This document shows positions 15,221 through 23,526 of a DNA stretch of 33,292 bases, piece by piece; the stretch's first letter is position 1; each line of letters opens with the position of its first letter. This DNA comes from an uncultured Clostridia bacterium (GTDB lineage Bacteria > Bacillota > Clostridia > Christensenellales > Borkfalkiaceae). The notes below the pieces were generated by a model, which saw only the letters and a list, made by a program, of their open reading frames with translations, was not told where the DNA came from and made no database searches. Position numbers and translations under genes: made by a program. The DNA is taken from NCBI GenBank assembly GCA_958419945.1, contig CATZIC010000020.1:1-33292 (forward strand), written 5' to 3'.

Positions 15221-17356
15221 ATGAACAAACTACATATCGGCAAAATAAAAATTTTGCTTTTATTTTGCGTAAGTCTTATATTTGCTGCGGGACTTTTCAG
15301 TTTAAAAACAACTGAAGTCTTTGCCAAAGAGTCGAAACAAACGAGCAGTTTTCAAACGGAGCAGGTATATTTATCGCAAATGTCCGACGACGAATGTATT
15401 GCTTTTGTCAATGCAAACGATATTAATATACCTAACGACTTTGCAAATTCACCTGAACTCGGTAAAATAATACGGGAAATAATTCTGACAGTAGAAAACG
15501 ATTTCAATTGCGAATTTGCTTACAGTTACTACGTTACTTACAATTTTGCAACGGAAATTAAGGAAGCCGTCGTCGGTTATTACCAAGAAACAGATACACC
15601 GCAGCGACAAACTAAATCAGACACATACGCAAACTATGTATTAGAAGACAGCATACTCTGGTCAAATACAGGATACTTGGATTACAATTGTTATGCCTAT
15701 GCCATTAATCGAAATGAAAAAACGTCAGTATTTGGACAATATCAGTTAGGATATTTTTCAAATACTTCAGTTAATATTAATCTCTCCATTGAAGATATGG
15801 CGAATGTAGTTAAAAAGGATTTGGAAACGATAGGTTTTGGTAACATATCTATTACAACGTACATACCGTCTCTTGGAGAGAATGAAAGACTAATTTGTAT
15901 CCGTAAAGGTTCAAGGGATTATCACTTTATGAAATACGACAAAGAAGAAAATGCATGGTTTCATAAACCGGGAACTTCTGCGATTCTTAAATATAAATAT
16001 ACGCCCGAATTCGCCTTGATCTGGACGAATGAAGGTGTGAATGAAAATGGTGTAGTTAATCCAACAACTACATACGATAGCACAATATATTTTATCAAAT
16101 ACAGTTATGATTCTTATAAGGTTACTTTAAGAGCAAGAAGCGATTTCACTACCGAAAGAGAGGTTGCGGTTGTATATGGTGAAGCCTTGCCAGAAATAGA
16201 TATGTTTGCTCCTAAAATAACAGGCTATGCGTTTGACGGATATTACTCATCTATCGGTAAGTGTTATTATAAAATGGCGCTTTTAAACGATCAGCAAACA
16301 GCCGATATGAATAATTTAAATGAAGCAATTGTCGAAAAAATAGTTCCTGCGGATAGGGCGGTTTGGGATATACGAAAAAACGTAGAACTAAATGCGCGTT
16401 GGGAAGAAAATCCTTTAGAGTGTGATTACTCATATGCTTGCTATTTTGGAAATGAATTTTTGGGTAGAAGAACCGCTCATCTTACGCATGGCGCCTCAAA
16501 AATATCCGCCGGCAATATAAGTGGCTATGCTTTTAGTCATTTTGTATACATGGGAAAAACTTACACGGAAAATGATTACATACCTGTATCGTTATATAGA
16601 GGGCTTAGTGGCAATGTACTATTAAAAGAGACATTAGTGGCGTATTATAATGAAGGTCCGTGTGTTGTCGAAGGAACATTGATAACGCTTGCAGACGGGA
16701 CGCAAGTCCCAGTTGAAAAACTAACGGGAAATGAACAGTTGTTAGTATGGAATATGTATACCGGAGAATTTGATACAGCACAGATTTTGTTTATCGATAG
16801 CGATCCGAAACAAGAATATGAAGTAATAAACTTGTACTTTTCTGACGGCACAAGTGTTAAGGTTGTTTTAGAACACGCCTTTTGGGATACAACTCTAAAT
16901 CGCTATGTGTATCTTGACAAGAATGCATCGCAATATATAGGACATAACTTCAATAAGCAAACGACAAACGAAAAGGGTGAGCAAGTATGGACTGAGGTTG
17001 AACTCAAAAACGTAACAATTACACAAGAAAACACTACGGTTTACAGCCCTATTACATGCGAACATTATTGTTACTATGTAAACGGCATGCTTTCTATGCC
17101 CGGCGGGATTGAGGGGTTGATTAATATATTCGACGTTAATGCAGATACTATGAAGTATGATACGGCATCTTTTAATCAAGACATTACTACCTATGGTTTG
17201 TTTAGTTATGATGAGTTATCTGCACTTATACCGATAAGCGAAGAAATATTTAATGCCCTTAACGCTAAATATCTTAAAGTTGCCATTGGAAAAGGATTGA
17301 TAACTATCGACGAGCTTAAGGTGTTATATAATAGATACGCCGAATATTTGGTTTAG
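15221..17356 (+). CDS. Secreted protein with Cys/His domain, InlB-type repeats and C-terminal Hint domain
   Basis: A 711-residue protein with AAAGGAG before the ATG. A signal peptide covers about residues 1-36. NCYAYAINRNE (156-166, Cys157) and DYHFMKYDKEENAWFHKPG (233-251, His235) resemble the Cys and His blocks of a papain-like hydrolase domain; activity is inferred. Residues about 297-396 (VTLRARSDF..ALPEID..ITGYAFDGYYS..NARWEE) look like a Listeria-Bacteroides (InlB B) repeat. A weaker second one follows at about 402-476. A Hint domain begins at Cys481 (CVVEGTLITLADGTQVPVEKL), with the block-B His at 552 (VLEHAFW). The usual C-terminal His-Asn is replaced by YYVNGMLSMPGG (618-629), so Asn-dependent splicing is not expected. 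A helical tail of about 80 residues ends the protein. The role is unknown. Confidence 0.8.
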   Translation: MNKLHIGKIKILLLFCVSLIFAAGLFSLKTTEVFAKESKQTSSFQTEQVYLSQMSDDECIAFVNANDINIPNDFANSPELGKIIREIILTVENDFNCEFAYSYYVTYNFATEIKEAVVGYYQETDTPQRQTKSDTYANYVLEDSILWSNTGYLDYNCYAYAINRNEKTSVFGQYQLGYFSNTSVNINLSIEDMANVVKKDLETIGFGNISITTYIPSLGENERLICIRKGSRDYHFMKYDKEENAWFHKPGTSAILKYKYTPEFALIWTNEGVNENGVVNPTTTYDSTIYFIKYSYDSYKVTLRARSDFTTEREVAVVYGEALPEIDMFAPKITGYAFDGYYSSIGKCYYKMALLNDQQTADMNNLNEAIVEKIVPADRAVWDIRKNVELNARWEENPLECDYSYACYFGNEFLGRRTAHLTHGASKISAGNISGYAFSHFVYMGKTYTENDYIPVSLYRGLSGNVLLKETLVAYYNEGPCVVEGTLITLADGTQVPVEKLTGNEQLLVWNMYTGEFDTAQILFIDSDPKQEYEVINLYFSDGTSVKVVLEHAFWDTTLNRYVYLDKNASQYIGHNFNKQTTNEKGEQVWTEVELKNVTITQENTTVYSPITCEHYCYYVNGMLSMPGGIEGLINIFDVNADTMKYDTASFNQDITTYGLFSYDELSALIPISEEIFNALNAKYLKVAIGKGLITIDELKVLYNRYAEYLV

Positions 17357-17405
17357 TCATACTACAACCATAAATAAGGCTGTTGCAAATTCACTAAAAA
17401 GTAAT

Positions 17406-17426
17406 GATAAGCGGCTTATAGCCCCA
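17406..17426 (+). repeat. Dispersed palindromic repeat, copy 5 (after the Hint gene)
   Basis: GATAAGCGGCTTATAGCCCC followed by ATATTTTAGTTAATTTTTGAAG; preceded by ACTAAAAAGTAAT. Sense orientation, 50 bases after the stop. Confidence 0.75.
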
Positions 17427-17450
17427 TATTTTAGTTAATTTTTGAAGTAA

Positions 17451-17480
17451 AAAAGCCAAACCTATTCGGGTTTGGCTTTT
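17451..17480. terminator. Bidirectional terminator between the Hint gene and pepV
   Basis: AAAAGCCAAACC pairs perfectly with GGTTTGGCTTTT around a six-base loop, serving both converging genes. Confidence 0.9.
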
Positions 17481-17494
17481 AAAATATTACCTAT

Positions 17495-18793
17495 TCAGAA
17501 GCAAATTCTTTTTAAGGTTTCAAGATAAACGGCGTTCATAAGGTCTATGGTTTTTAGGGTAACGTACTCGTTGGGCTTATGAATACTGTCGCCCTCTTCT
17601 CCGTTTGCGGGGCCGAAAGCCACGCCGTTTTTAAGGGCACGGGCGTAAGTGCCACCGCCGATTGCTATAGGCGTGCAGGGAGTACCTGTAATTTCCGAAT
17701 AAATGTCGCACAAAGTGGAAACAAGTCCGCCGTCTTTTGCGGAAAACAAAGGTTCCTGGAAGTTTTTAATCTCGTAACTTGCAATCTTAGCAAGTTTTTC
17801 CATTATAAAGTTCTTTTCAAGAGTAGAAGGATACCTTACGTCGACCGTTACGTAAACGTAATTTTCGTCCGACTCTATAAGGTCGGGGGAGAATGTCAAA
17901 TAGCCCGTTTCGTCTTGCAAAGTTTTAAGGCCGAAAATATCTTCAAACAGTTTTTGGTGCATACCTTTTTCCACAAGATTGTTGCTTTCCAAAAACAAAA
18001 TCATTTCGTCCATTGCGTTTTTGCCCTTTTCGGGTGTGGAACCGTGTGCGGAAACGCCGAGGGTCGTTAAGACGTCGCCGTCAACTAAAATATTGCGATA
18101 ATCGTCATATAGCCCTACGTTTTTGAGTTTTGCCTGTACTTTATCGCACACAACGTTGGCACGGGTACCACCTTTTATCCAGATAAGGTCGGGGGATTTT
18201 TCAAATTTGTACTTTACGTGGACGATTCCTTTTTCCGCATAGATAACAGGGAAGTCCGCATCCGGTGAAATGCCTTCTTCGGGAAGGGTGGCAACTTCAT
18301 TGTAATGGTCGATACAACCCCAACCGCTTTCCTCGTCGCAACCGAGAATAAGATGTATTTCACGCTTAGGCTTAAAGCCGTTATCCAAAAGCGCCTTCAT
18401 AGCAAACAGCACGGATATAGCGCCGCTCTTGTCGTCGAGTGCGCCACGGGCGTAAAGTTTGCCGTCAATTACGGTCGGAGTATATGGGTCTGTGTTCCAT
18501 TCCTTTAAATCACCTTCGGGCACCACATCCAAATGGCAGAGAACGCCGAAAGGCTTTCCCTCGCCCCAAATAACTTCACCGATATAGTTATCGTAATTTT
18601 TGGTGGCAAAACCGAAACTTTCTGCAAGGGACAAAGTATATAAAAGCGCCTCTTTAACGCCCAAGCCGAACGGTGCGTCGCCTGTAGCAGGTTCCTTAAC
18701 GCTTCTTATTTTCAAAAGTCCGTACAAGCTATCGAGCATACCTTGTCTATCCACACAAAGCCCGGAAGCCGCCAAATTACCGTTTTTAATCAT
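17495..18793 (-). CDS. pepV: M20-family dipeptidase, PepV type
   Basis: A 432-residue zinc dipeptidase. Metal-binding motifs are GVLCHLDVVPEGD (83-95, His87 and Asp89), ARGALDDKSG (115-124, bridging Asp) and the catalytic/ligand pair in GCDEESGWGC (151-160). C-terminal GGTYAR and a late His (EGDSIHKPNEY) complete the M20 set. PepV releases amino acids from dipeptides in the cytoplasm. The family is often about 465 residues, so this is slightly short but complete. AAGGAG precedes the ATG. It is a single-gene minus-strand unit with its own promoter, divergent from radC. Confidence 0.92.
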   Translation of the reverse strand: MIKNGNLAASGLCVDRQGMLDSLYGLLKIRSVKEPATGDAPFGLGVKEALLYTLSLAESFGFATKNYDNYIGEVIWGEGKPFGVLCHLDVVPEGDLKEWNTDPYTPTVIDGKLYARGALDDKSGAISVLFAMKALLDNGFKPKREIHLILGCDEESGWGCIDHYNEVATLPEEGISPDADFPVIYAEKGIVHVKYKFEKSPDLIWIKGGTRANVVCDKVQAKLKNVGLYDDYRNILVDGDVLTTLGVSAHGSTPEKGKNAMDEMILFLESNNLVEKGMHQKLFEDIFGLKTLQDETGYLTFSPDLIESDENYVYVTVDVRYPSTLEKNFIMEKLAKIASYEIKNFQEPLFSAKDGGLVSTLCDIYSEITGTPCTPIAIGGGTYARALKNGVAFGPANGEEGDSIHKPNEYVTLKTIDLMNAVYLETLKRICF

Positions 18794-18859
18794 AAAATGC
18801 TCCTTACGCCTGAAAAATCAGGCTAAAATATCAAGTTAATTTAAATTTTTGACAAATAT

Positions 18860-18887
18860 ATTATACACTTTTTGCAAAATATGTTAA
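18860..18887 (-). promoter_or_regulatory. Probable pepV promoter
   Basis: On the minus strand TTAACA (18882-18887), a 16-base spacer and TATAAT (18860-18865) lie about 65 bases before the start codon. Confidence 0.6.
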
Positions 18888-18924
18888 AATGTTTTTAACA
18901 GGTTTTTTGTTTTACGGGGAAATT

Positions 18925-19629
18925 ATGCACGAAAAACATAGAGAAAGATTAAGGGACAAGGCGATTGTAAACGTCGAGGCCCTTAACGATCACGAACTTT
19001 TGGAACTGATTTTATTTTCCGCCAAACCACGGGTAAACACTAACGACACGGCGCATCTGCTTTTGGAAACGTTCGGCTCGCTCGGCGGAGTGTTTTCCGC
19101 TCCCGCATCGTCGCTTGAAAAGGTGGAAGGGGTAGGGAAAACCACGGCTGCGTTTTTGGTTACACTGGGTGCGATCATGAAGCGTTGCCACGGCGAACTC
19201 GATACGGCGCCGCTTAAAATCTTTTCACTCGAAACCATTCGGAAGTCTTTAATAGAAACCTTCAAAAAGTACGACAGCGAAGTGCTTTTGATTTATTACC
19301 TTAACAAAAATCAACAGGTTACGGGTAAAAGCCTCGTCGGTGATCACGTCGTGGATATGGTAAACGTGGATTTGCAGGCTTTTTGTAAAGACGTAGTTTA
19401 CAACAATCCCTCTTTTGTCGTAATTGCGCACAACCACACTTCGGGGGATCCAAGACCCAGCAAAAACGACATTGCGACCACCGAAAAGCTTTGTTACATT
19501 TTGGCGGTAAACAACGTTAAACTTTTAGACCACGTAATAGTGTCCGGCGACAAGATTTTCAGCTTTTTCCACGAACACGTCTTGCAAGGTATTACCGAAA
19601 AAGTTGAACGCTCGCTTAAATCGTGCTGA
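18925..19629 (+). CDS. radC: RadC family JAB-domain protein
   Basis: A 234-residue protein of normal RadC layout. The helix-hairpin-helix region is at about 60-85 (LEKVEGVGKTTAAFL). The MPN+/JAB domain holds the metal motif HNHTSGDPRPSKND (169-182). The usual Pro after the second His is Thr here, but all metal ligands and the Ser are present. The start at 18925 (MHEKHRERL) is chosen over the ATG at 18889 because GGGGA lies just before it and the family starts at this point. RadC proteins were named as DNA repair factors but a clear role is not established. The gltX gene follows 70 bases later. Confidence 0.93.
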   Translation: MHEKHRERLRDKAIVNVEALNDHELLELILFSAKPRVNTNDTAHLLLETFGSLGGVFSAPASSLEKVEGVGKTTAAFLVTLGAIMKRCHGELDTAPLKIFSLETIRKSLIETFKKYDSEVLLIYYLNKNQQVTGKSLVGDHVVDMVNVDLQAFCKDVVYNNPSFVVIAHNHTSGDPRPSKNDIATTEKLCYILAVNNVKLLDHVIVSGDKIFSFFHEHVLQGITEKVERSLKSC

Positions 19630-19699
19630 TTTTACGGAAATCGTTACACCTTTACGACATAAATAAAAAAAACAACTATACCTTTTCAGGAGATACAAT

Positions 19700-21136
19700 A
19701 TGAAAGTCAGAACTCGTTTTGCCCCAAGTCCTACGGGGTTCATGCACTTAGGCGGTATGAGGACCGCGCTTTACGCTTATCTATTCGCCCGTCAACATAA
19801 CGGCGATTTCATTCTTCGCATAGAAGACACCGACCAGGAACGCTTTGTCGAAGGCGCAACCGAAGTTATTTATTCTTCCTTGAAAGAAGGCGGAATGAGT
19901 TACGACGAAGGTCCTGACGTTGGCGGTAACTTTGGACCTTACGTGCAGTCCGAGCGTCGTGAGATCTACCTTAAATATGCAAAGGAACTTATAGATAGAG
20001 GCGGCGCCTATTATTGCTTCTGCACCAAAGAAAGGTTGGAATCTTTAAAAGACGATATGGGTAACGTCCGTTACGACAAGCATTGTTTGCATTTAAGCAA
20101 AGAAGAAATAGAGCAAAAAATAAAGGACGGCGTACCTTACGTTATCCGTCAGAATATTCCTACCGAGGGCGCAGGAAGTTACGAGGACGCAGTTTACGGT
20201 AAAATCACGGTTGACTATTCCGAACTCGAGGACAATATTTTAATTAAGTCGGACGGAATGCCCACGTACAATTTCGCAAACGTAATCGACGACCACCTTA
20301 TGGGCATCACTCACGTTATCCGTGGAACCGAATACCTTTCTTCTACGCCGAAATATAACCTTATGTACGACGCTTTCGGTTGGGAACGCCCCGTGTATAT
20401 CCACCTTCCGCCCATTATGAAGGACGCAACGAGGAAGCTTTCCAAACGCTACGGCGACGCAAACTTTGACGATTTCGTGTCAAAAGGCTATTTGCCCGAA
20501 GCAATCGTAAACTACATCGCCCTTCTCGGCTGGTGCCCGAAAGACAACTCCGAAAAGATGACGATGGCGGAAATGATTGAAAAGTTTTCCCTTGACGGCG
20601 TTTCCAAATCACCTGCGATTTTCGACGACGTTAAACTGCGCTGGTTAAACGGCGAATACCTAAAAGCCATGACCGACGAGGAATTTTATGCTGTAGCTAA
20701 ACCCTATATCGAAAAATCAAAAGTCGGGACAAAGTACGATAACAGGCTTATAGCCCCACTTTTAAAGACCCGTGTAGAGATTTTGAGCGAGATTCCCGAT
20801 AAAATCAACTTTTTGGAAGAATTCGGCGAATACTCACCGGAACTTTTCTATCACAAGAAAATGAAGACGGATGCAGACTTAGCGAAGACCGTTCTTCCAC
20901 TTATTATAAATGCAATAGAAAGCGTGGAAGAATTTAACCACGACGGAATTTACGGTGCGCTTTGCCACGCGGCAGAAGAAAATTCTTTAAAATCCGGACA
21001 GGTTCTCGGCATTGCAAGGGTTGCCCTTTCGGGGACCGCAGTTACCCCCGGCGGATCGGTGGAACTTGCGGAAATCCTCGGTAAAGAGGAATCGTTAAGA
21101 AGATTGAAATTCTCACTCGATTTATTACTTAAATAG
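19700..21136 (+). CDS. gltX: Glutamyl-tRNA synthetase
   Basis: A 478-residue class I synthetase. The HIGH-type motif is PTGFMHLGG (11-19) and the KMSKS-type motif is KLSKR (246-250). Length and order match discriminating or non-discriminating bacterial GluRS; the two cannot be told apart here. AGGAGA precedes the ATG and a strong terminator follows. Residues 347-355 (DNRLIAPLL) are encoded by a near-exact copy of the dispersed palindromic repeat, in the anticodon-binding half. The enzyme charges tRNA-Glu for protein and possibly tetrapyrrole synthesis. Confidence 0.97.
   Translation: MKVRTRFAPSPTGFMHLGGMRTALYAYLFARQHNGDFILRIEDTDQERFVEGATEVIYSSLKEGGMSYDEGPDVGGNFGPYVQSERREIYLKYAKELIDRGGAYYCFCTKERLESLKDDMGNVRYDKHCLHLSKEEIEQKIKDGVPYVIRQNIPTEGAGSYEDAVYGKITVDYSELEDNILIKSDGMPTYNFANVIDDHLMGITHVIRGTEYLSSTPKYNLMYDAFGWERPVYIHLPPIMKDATRKLSKRYGDANFDDFVSKGYLPEAIVNYIALLGWCPKDNSEKMTMAEMIEKFSLDGVSKSPAIFDDVKLRWLNGEYLKAMTDEEFYAVAKPYIEKSKVGTKYDNRLIAPLLKTRVEILSEIPDKINFLEEFGEYSPELFYHKKMKTDADLAKTVLPLIINAIESVEEFNHDGIYGALCHAAEENSLKSGQVLGIARVALSGTAVTPGGSVELAEILGKEESLRRLKFSLDLLLK
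20738..20760 (+). repeat. Dispersed palindromic repeat inside gltX (copy 6)
   Basis: GATAACAGGCTTATAGCCCC followed by ACT. Its reverse complement differs from copy 1 by one base over 23. It is read in frame as DNRLIAP. Confidence 0.65.
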
Positions 21137-21146
21137 TAAAAAACTT

Positions 21147-21177
21147 GCGGAAAATCAAGAGGATTTTCCGCTTTTTT
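21147..21177 (+). terminator. Terminator of gltX
   Basis: GCGGAAAATC pairs with GATTTTCCGC around a five-base loop, followed by six T. Confidence 0.95.
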
Positions 21178-21218
21178 ACCTTTATACGATTACTTGATAT
21201 AGGGCAAAAGGAGCTAAG

Positions 21219-21605
21219 ATGACGATTAAAGAAGTAGTTGCGGCGCTAATTTGGAATAATGACAAATTTTTGATATGTCAGCGTCCTGAAAACAAAGCAA
21301 GGGGGCTTTTGTGGGAATTCGTCGGCGGAAAAGTAGAACCCGGCGAAACCAAACCGCAAGCACTTATAAGAGAGTGCAAAGAAGAACTCGATATAACCGT
21401 CGAGCCGAAGTCGGTTTTTACCGAGGTTACGCATACATACCCCGATATAACCATACACTTGACCCTTTTTAACTGCGTTATATCGTGTGGGGAGCCGAAA
21501 CTTTTGGAACATAAAGAAATGAAATGGATTACTCCGAAAGAAATTCCCGATTATAGCTTTTGTCCTGCGGATGCGGCAATACTTAATAGGTTAAAAGGTA
21601 ACTAA
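21219..21605 (+). CDS. Nudix hydrolase, MutT-like
   Basis: A 128-residue single-domain Nudix protein. The Nudix box at residues 37-59 reads GKVEPGETKPQALIRECKEEL, with the Gly, Glu, Arg-Glu and Glu-Glu positions in place. The N-terminal VVAALIWNNDKFLICQRPE and the W..FVGGK segment fit MutT-type 8-oxo-dGTP or (d)CTP pyrophosphatases that clean nucleotide pools. Substrate is not certain from sequence. AAAGGAG precedes the ATG. The gene stands between the gltX terminator and the ECF operon. Confidence 0.9.
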   Translation: MTIKEVVAALIWNNDKFLICQRPENKARGLLWEFVGGKVEPGETKPQALIRECKEELDITVEPKSVFTEVTHTYPDITIHLTLFNCVISCGEPKLLEHKEMKWITPKEIPDYSFCPADAAILNRLKGN

Positions 21606-21718
21606 AACTTTTAAGGCACAAACGAAAACTTTTGATAGGCGTAATTTACTTGTAAAAAATTAGGCTTAATGATATAATGACAATAATGTCGGCAGCTTTA
21701 AAAAGCAGGGAATTTGTG

Positions 21719-22549
21719 ATGAACGTTATCGAAATCAAAGATTTACATTTTGCATATAACGAGCAGGAGCCCGTACTTAAAGGTCTTTCTTTAACCGTAA
21801 AGGAAGGGGAATTTTTGGCGGTTATCGGCAAAAACGCAAGCGGTAAATCCACCCTTGCAAGGCTTATTAACGGGCTTATATCCCCACTTTCGGGTGAAAT
21901 TACCGTTCTTGATATGGACGCACGCAAAAAGGAAAACCTTTATGAAATCCGCAAAAACGTCGGTATCGTCTTTCAAAATCCGGACAATCAGATGGTTGCG
22001 TCCATAGTAGAGGACGATATAGTTTTCGGGCCGGAAAATGTAGGCGTCCCTCGTGAAGAAATTGCCGAAAGGCTGGAGTTTGCTCTAAAGGAAACGGGCA
22101 CGGGGGAATTTCGTGAGTCCATGGCTTCAAGGCTTTCCGGCGGACAAAAGCAACGTGTCGCGATTGCCGGCGTTCTTGCAATTAAGCCCAAAATCCTTAT
22201 TTTGGACGAATCAACTTCCATGCTTGACCCAAAAGGTCGTGAAGAGGTTATGGAAGTAGTTAAAAAACTCAACCGTGAAGAAAAAATGACGGTCATAACC
22301 ATCACCCACTATATGGACGAGGTTACAGGTTGCGACCGTGTCGCACTTTTAAATAATGGCGTTATAGAAAAAACGGGAACCCCGCAGGAGATTTTTGAAG
22401 ATGAAGAACTTTTAAAGCGGTCCGGCATGGAACCGCCCGTTCCGATGAAAATTTCTTTAGCACTAAAAAATTACGATGTGAATACAGGGCTTTCCCTTGA
22501 TAAAGAAACACTATTAAACAATCTTTTAACTTTGGCCACAAACAATTAA
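21719..22549 (+). CDS. ecfA1: ECF transporter ATPase EcfA1
   Basis: A 276-residue ABC ATPase of the energy-coupling-factor module. Walker A GKNASGKST (37-45), Q-loop in FQNPDNQ (85-91), signature LSGGQ (139-143), Walker B ILILDE (159-164) and switch His at 197 are all present. The start at 21719 (MNVIEIKDL) fits the family; an upstream in-frame ATG at 21677 would add 14 atypical residues. With EcfA2 and EcfT it forms a shared module that powers vitamin and micronutrient uptake with separate S components; none is in this window. Residues INGLISPLS (50-58) coincide with a copy of the dispersed repeat. Confidence 0.95.
   Translation: MNVIEIKDLHFAYNEQEPVLKGLSLTVKEGEFLAVIGKNASGKSTLARLINGLISPLSGEITVLDMDARKKENLYEIRKNVGIVFQNPDNQMVASIVEDDIVFGPENVGVPREEIAERLEFALKETGTGEFRESMASRLSGGQKQRVAIAGVLAIKPKILILDESTSMLDPKGREEVMEVVKKLNREEKMTVITITHYMDEVTGCDRVALLNNGVIEKTGTPQEIFEDEELLKRSGMEPPVPMKISLALKNYDVNTGLSLDKETLLNNLLTLATNN
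21866..21890 (+). repeat. Dispersed palindromic repeat inside ecfA1 (copy 7)
   Basis: ATTAACGGGCTTATATCCCC followed by ACTTTC. It is close to copy 10 (GTTAATGGGCTTATATCACC). The encoded NGL..P.SGE is also a conserved ABC segment, so resemblance may be partly forced by protein constraint. Confidence 0.4.
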
Positions 22550-22574
22550 TAAACTGCCTATAGACCGACTTTTT
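22548..22574 (+). repeat. Dispersed palindromic repeat, copy 8 (ecfA1-ecfA2 gap)
   Basis: AATAAACTGCCTATAGACCG followed by ACTTTTT fills most of the 32-base gap, where a ribosome binding site would be expected. Confidence 0.6.
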
Positions 22575-22581
22575 AAACAAA

Positions 22582-23484
22582 ATGGACATTTTCTGCAAGG
22601 ATTTATACTTTCAATACAACAAGAATACGGAGTTTAGTACCTATGCTTTAAACGGTGTTTCCCTTTCTATAAAGGAAGGGGAGTTTTTCGGTATAATCGG
22701 GCATACGGGTAGCGGAAAGTCCACCTTTATTCAGCACCTTAACGCACTTATTCCCGTCGATGAAGGCACCCTTACCGTCGGGGAATTCGATTTAAGCGCA
22801 AATAAATCCGATAAAAAGAAATCGAGGCGTGAAAAAAAGCAAATTAAGGAAGGACTTAAAAACCTTAGGCGTAACGTCGGCATGGTTTTTCAGTACCCCG
22901 AATACCAACTGTTTGCGGAAACGGTTTTTGACGACGTAAGTTTCGGTATCAAAAACTTTATGCCTGATCTAAATCCCGAAGAAGTGCGTATTCTTACCAA
23001 AAACGCAATCGAAACGGTGGGACTAAACTTTGATGAAGTAAAAGACAAATCCCCGTTCGACCTTTCGGGCGGACAAAAGCGAAGGGTTGCTATCGCAGGC
23101 GTAATTTCCGCTAAACCTTCGATTCTTATTCTCGACGAGCCTTGCGCGGGGCTTGATCCCATAGGCAAAACCGAACTTTGGAAGTTACTTCACAGACTTC
23201 ACGAAACGACTATAAAAACAATAATAATCGTATCGCACGACATGAACGACGTTGCCGCACACTGCACCAAAGCTGCGGTTTTCAGCCGCGGCAAGGTTGT
23301 AAAAACCGGTACACCCAAGGAACTGTTTTCCGATTCCAAGCTTATAAAGGAGTGTGGTTTAGAGGTTCCCGTAACCGCTTATCTTACGGAAAATCTTAAA
23401 TCTCACGGTGTAGACATAGACACCGATTACACGATAGATGACTTTTGCAAAAAGTTTGCAGATTACTTAAAATACAGTAAATAA
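22582..23484 (+). CDS. ecfA2: ECF transporter ATPase EcfA2
   Basis: A 300-residue second ABC ATPase of the ECF module. Walker A GHTGSGKST (40-48), Q-loop FQYPEYQ (103-109), signature LSGGQ (161-165), Walker B ILILDEP (181-187) and the switch His in IIIVSHDMND are intact. The lysine-rich insert at about 73-92 (SANKSDKKKSRREKKQ) is typical of EcfA2. The FQYPEYQLF signature separates it from EcfA1. No Shine-Dalgarno precedes the ATG; the gap to ecfA1 is filled by a repeat copy, so translation may depend on coupling or re-initiation. Confidence 0.95.
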   Translation: MDIFCKDLYFQYNKNTEFSTYALNGVSLSIKEGEFFGIIGHTGSGKSTFIQHLNALIPVDEGTLTVGEFDLSANKSDKKKSRREKKQIKEGLKNLRRNVGMVFQYPEYQLFAETVFDDVSFGIKNFMPDLNPEEVRILTKNAIETVGLNFDEVKDKSPFDLSGGQKRRVAIAGVISAKPSILILDEPCAGLDPIGKTELWKLLHRLHETTIKTIIIVSHDMNDVAAHCTKAAVFSRGKVVKTGTPKELFSDSKLIKECGLEVPVTAYLTENLKSHGVDIDTDYTIDDFCKKFADYLKYSK

Positions 23485-23507
23485 CCGACTTATAGACCAA
23501 CTTTTTT
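23480..23507 (+). repeat. Dispersed palindromic repeat, copy 9 (ecfA2-ecfT gap)
   Basis: AATAACCGACTTATAGACCA followed by ACTTTTTT. It overlaps the ecfA2 stop codon and is in sense orientation. It shares 17 bases exactly with copy 12 inside the SLOG gene. Confidence 0.7.
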
Positions 23508-23526
23508 ATTAAATAAACCAATCAAT

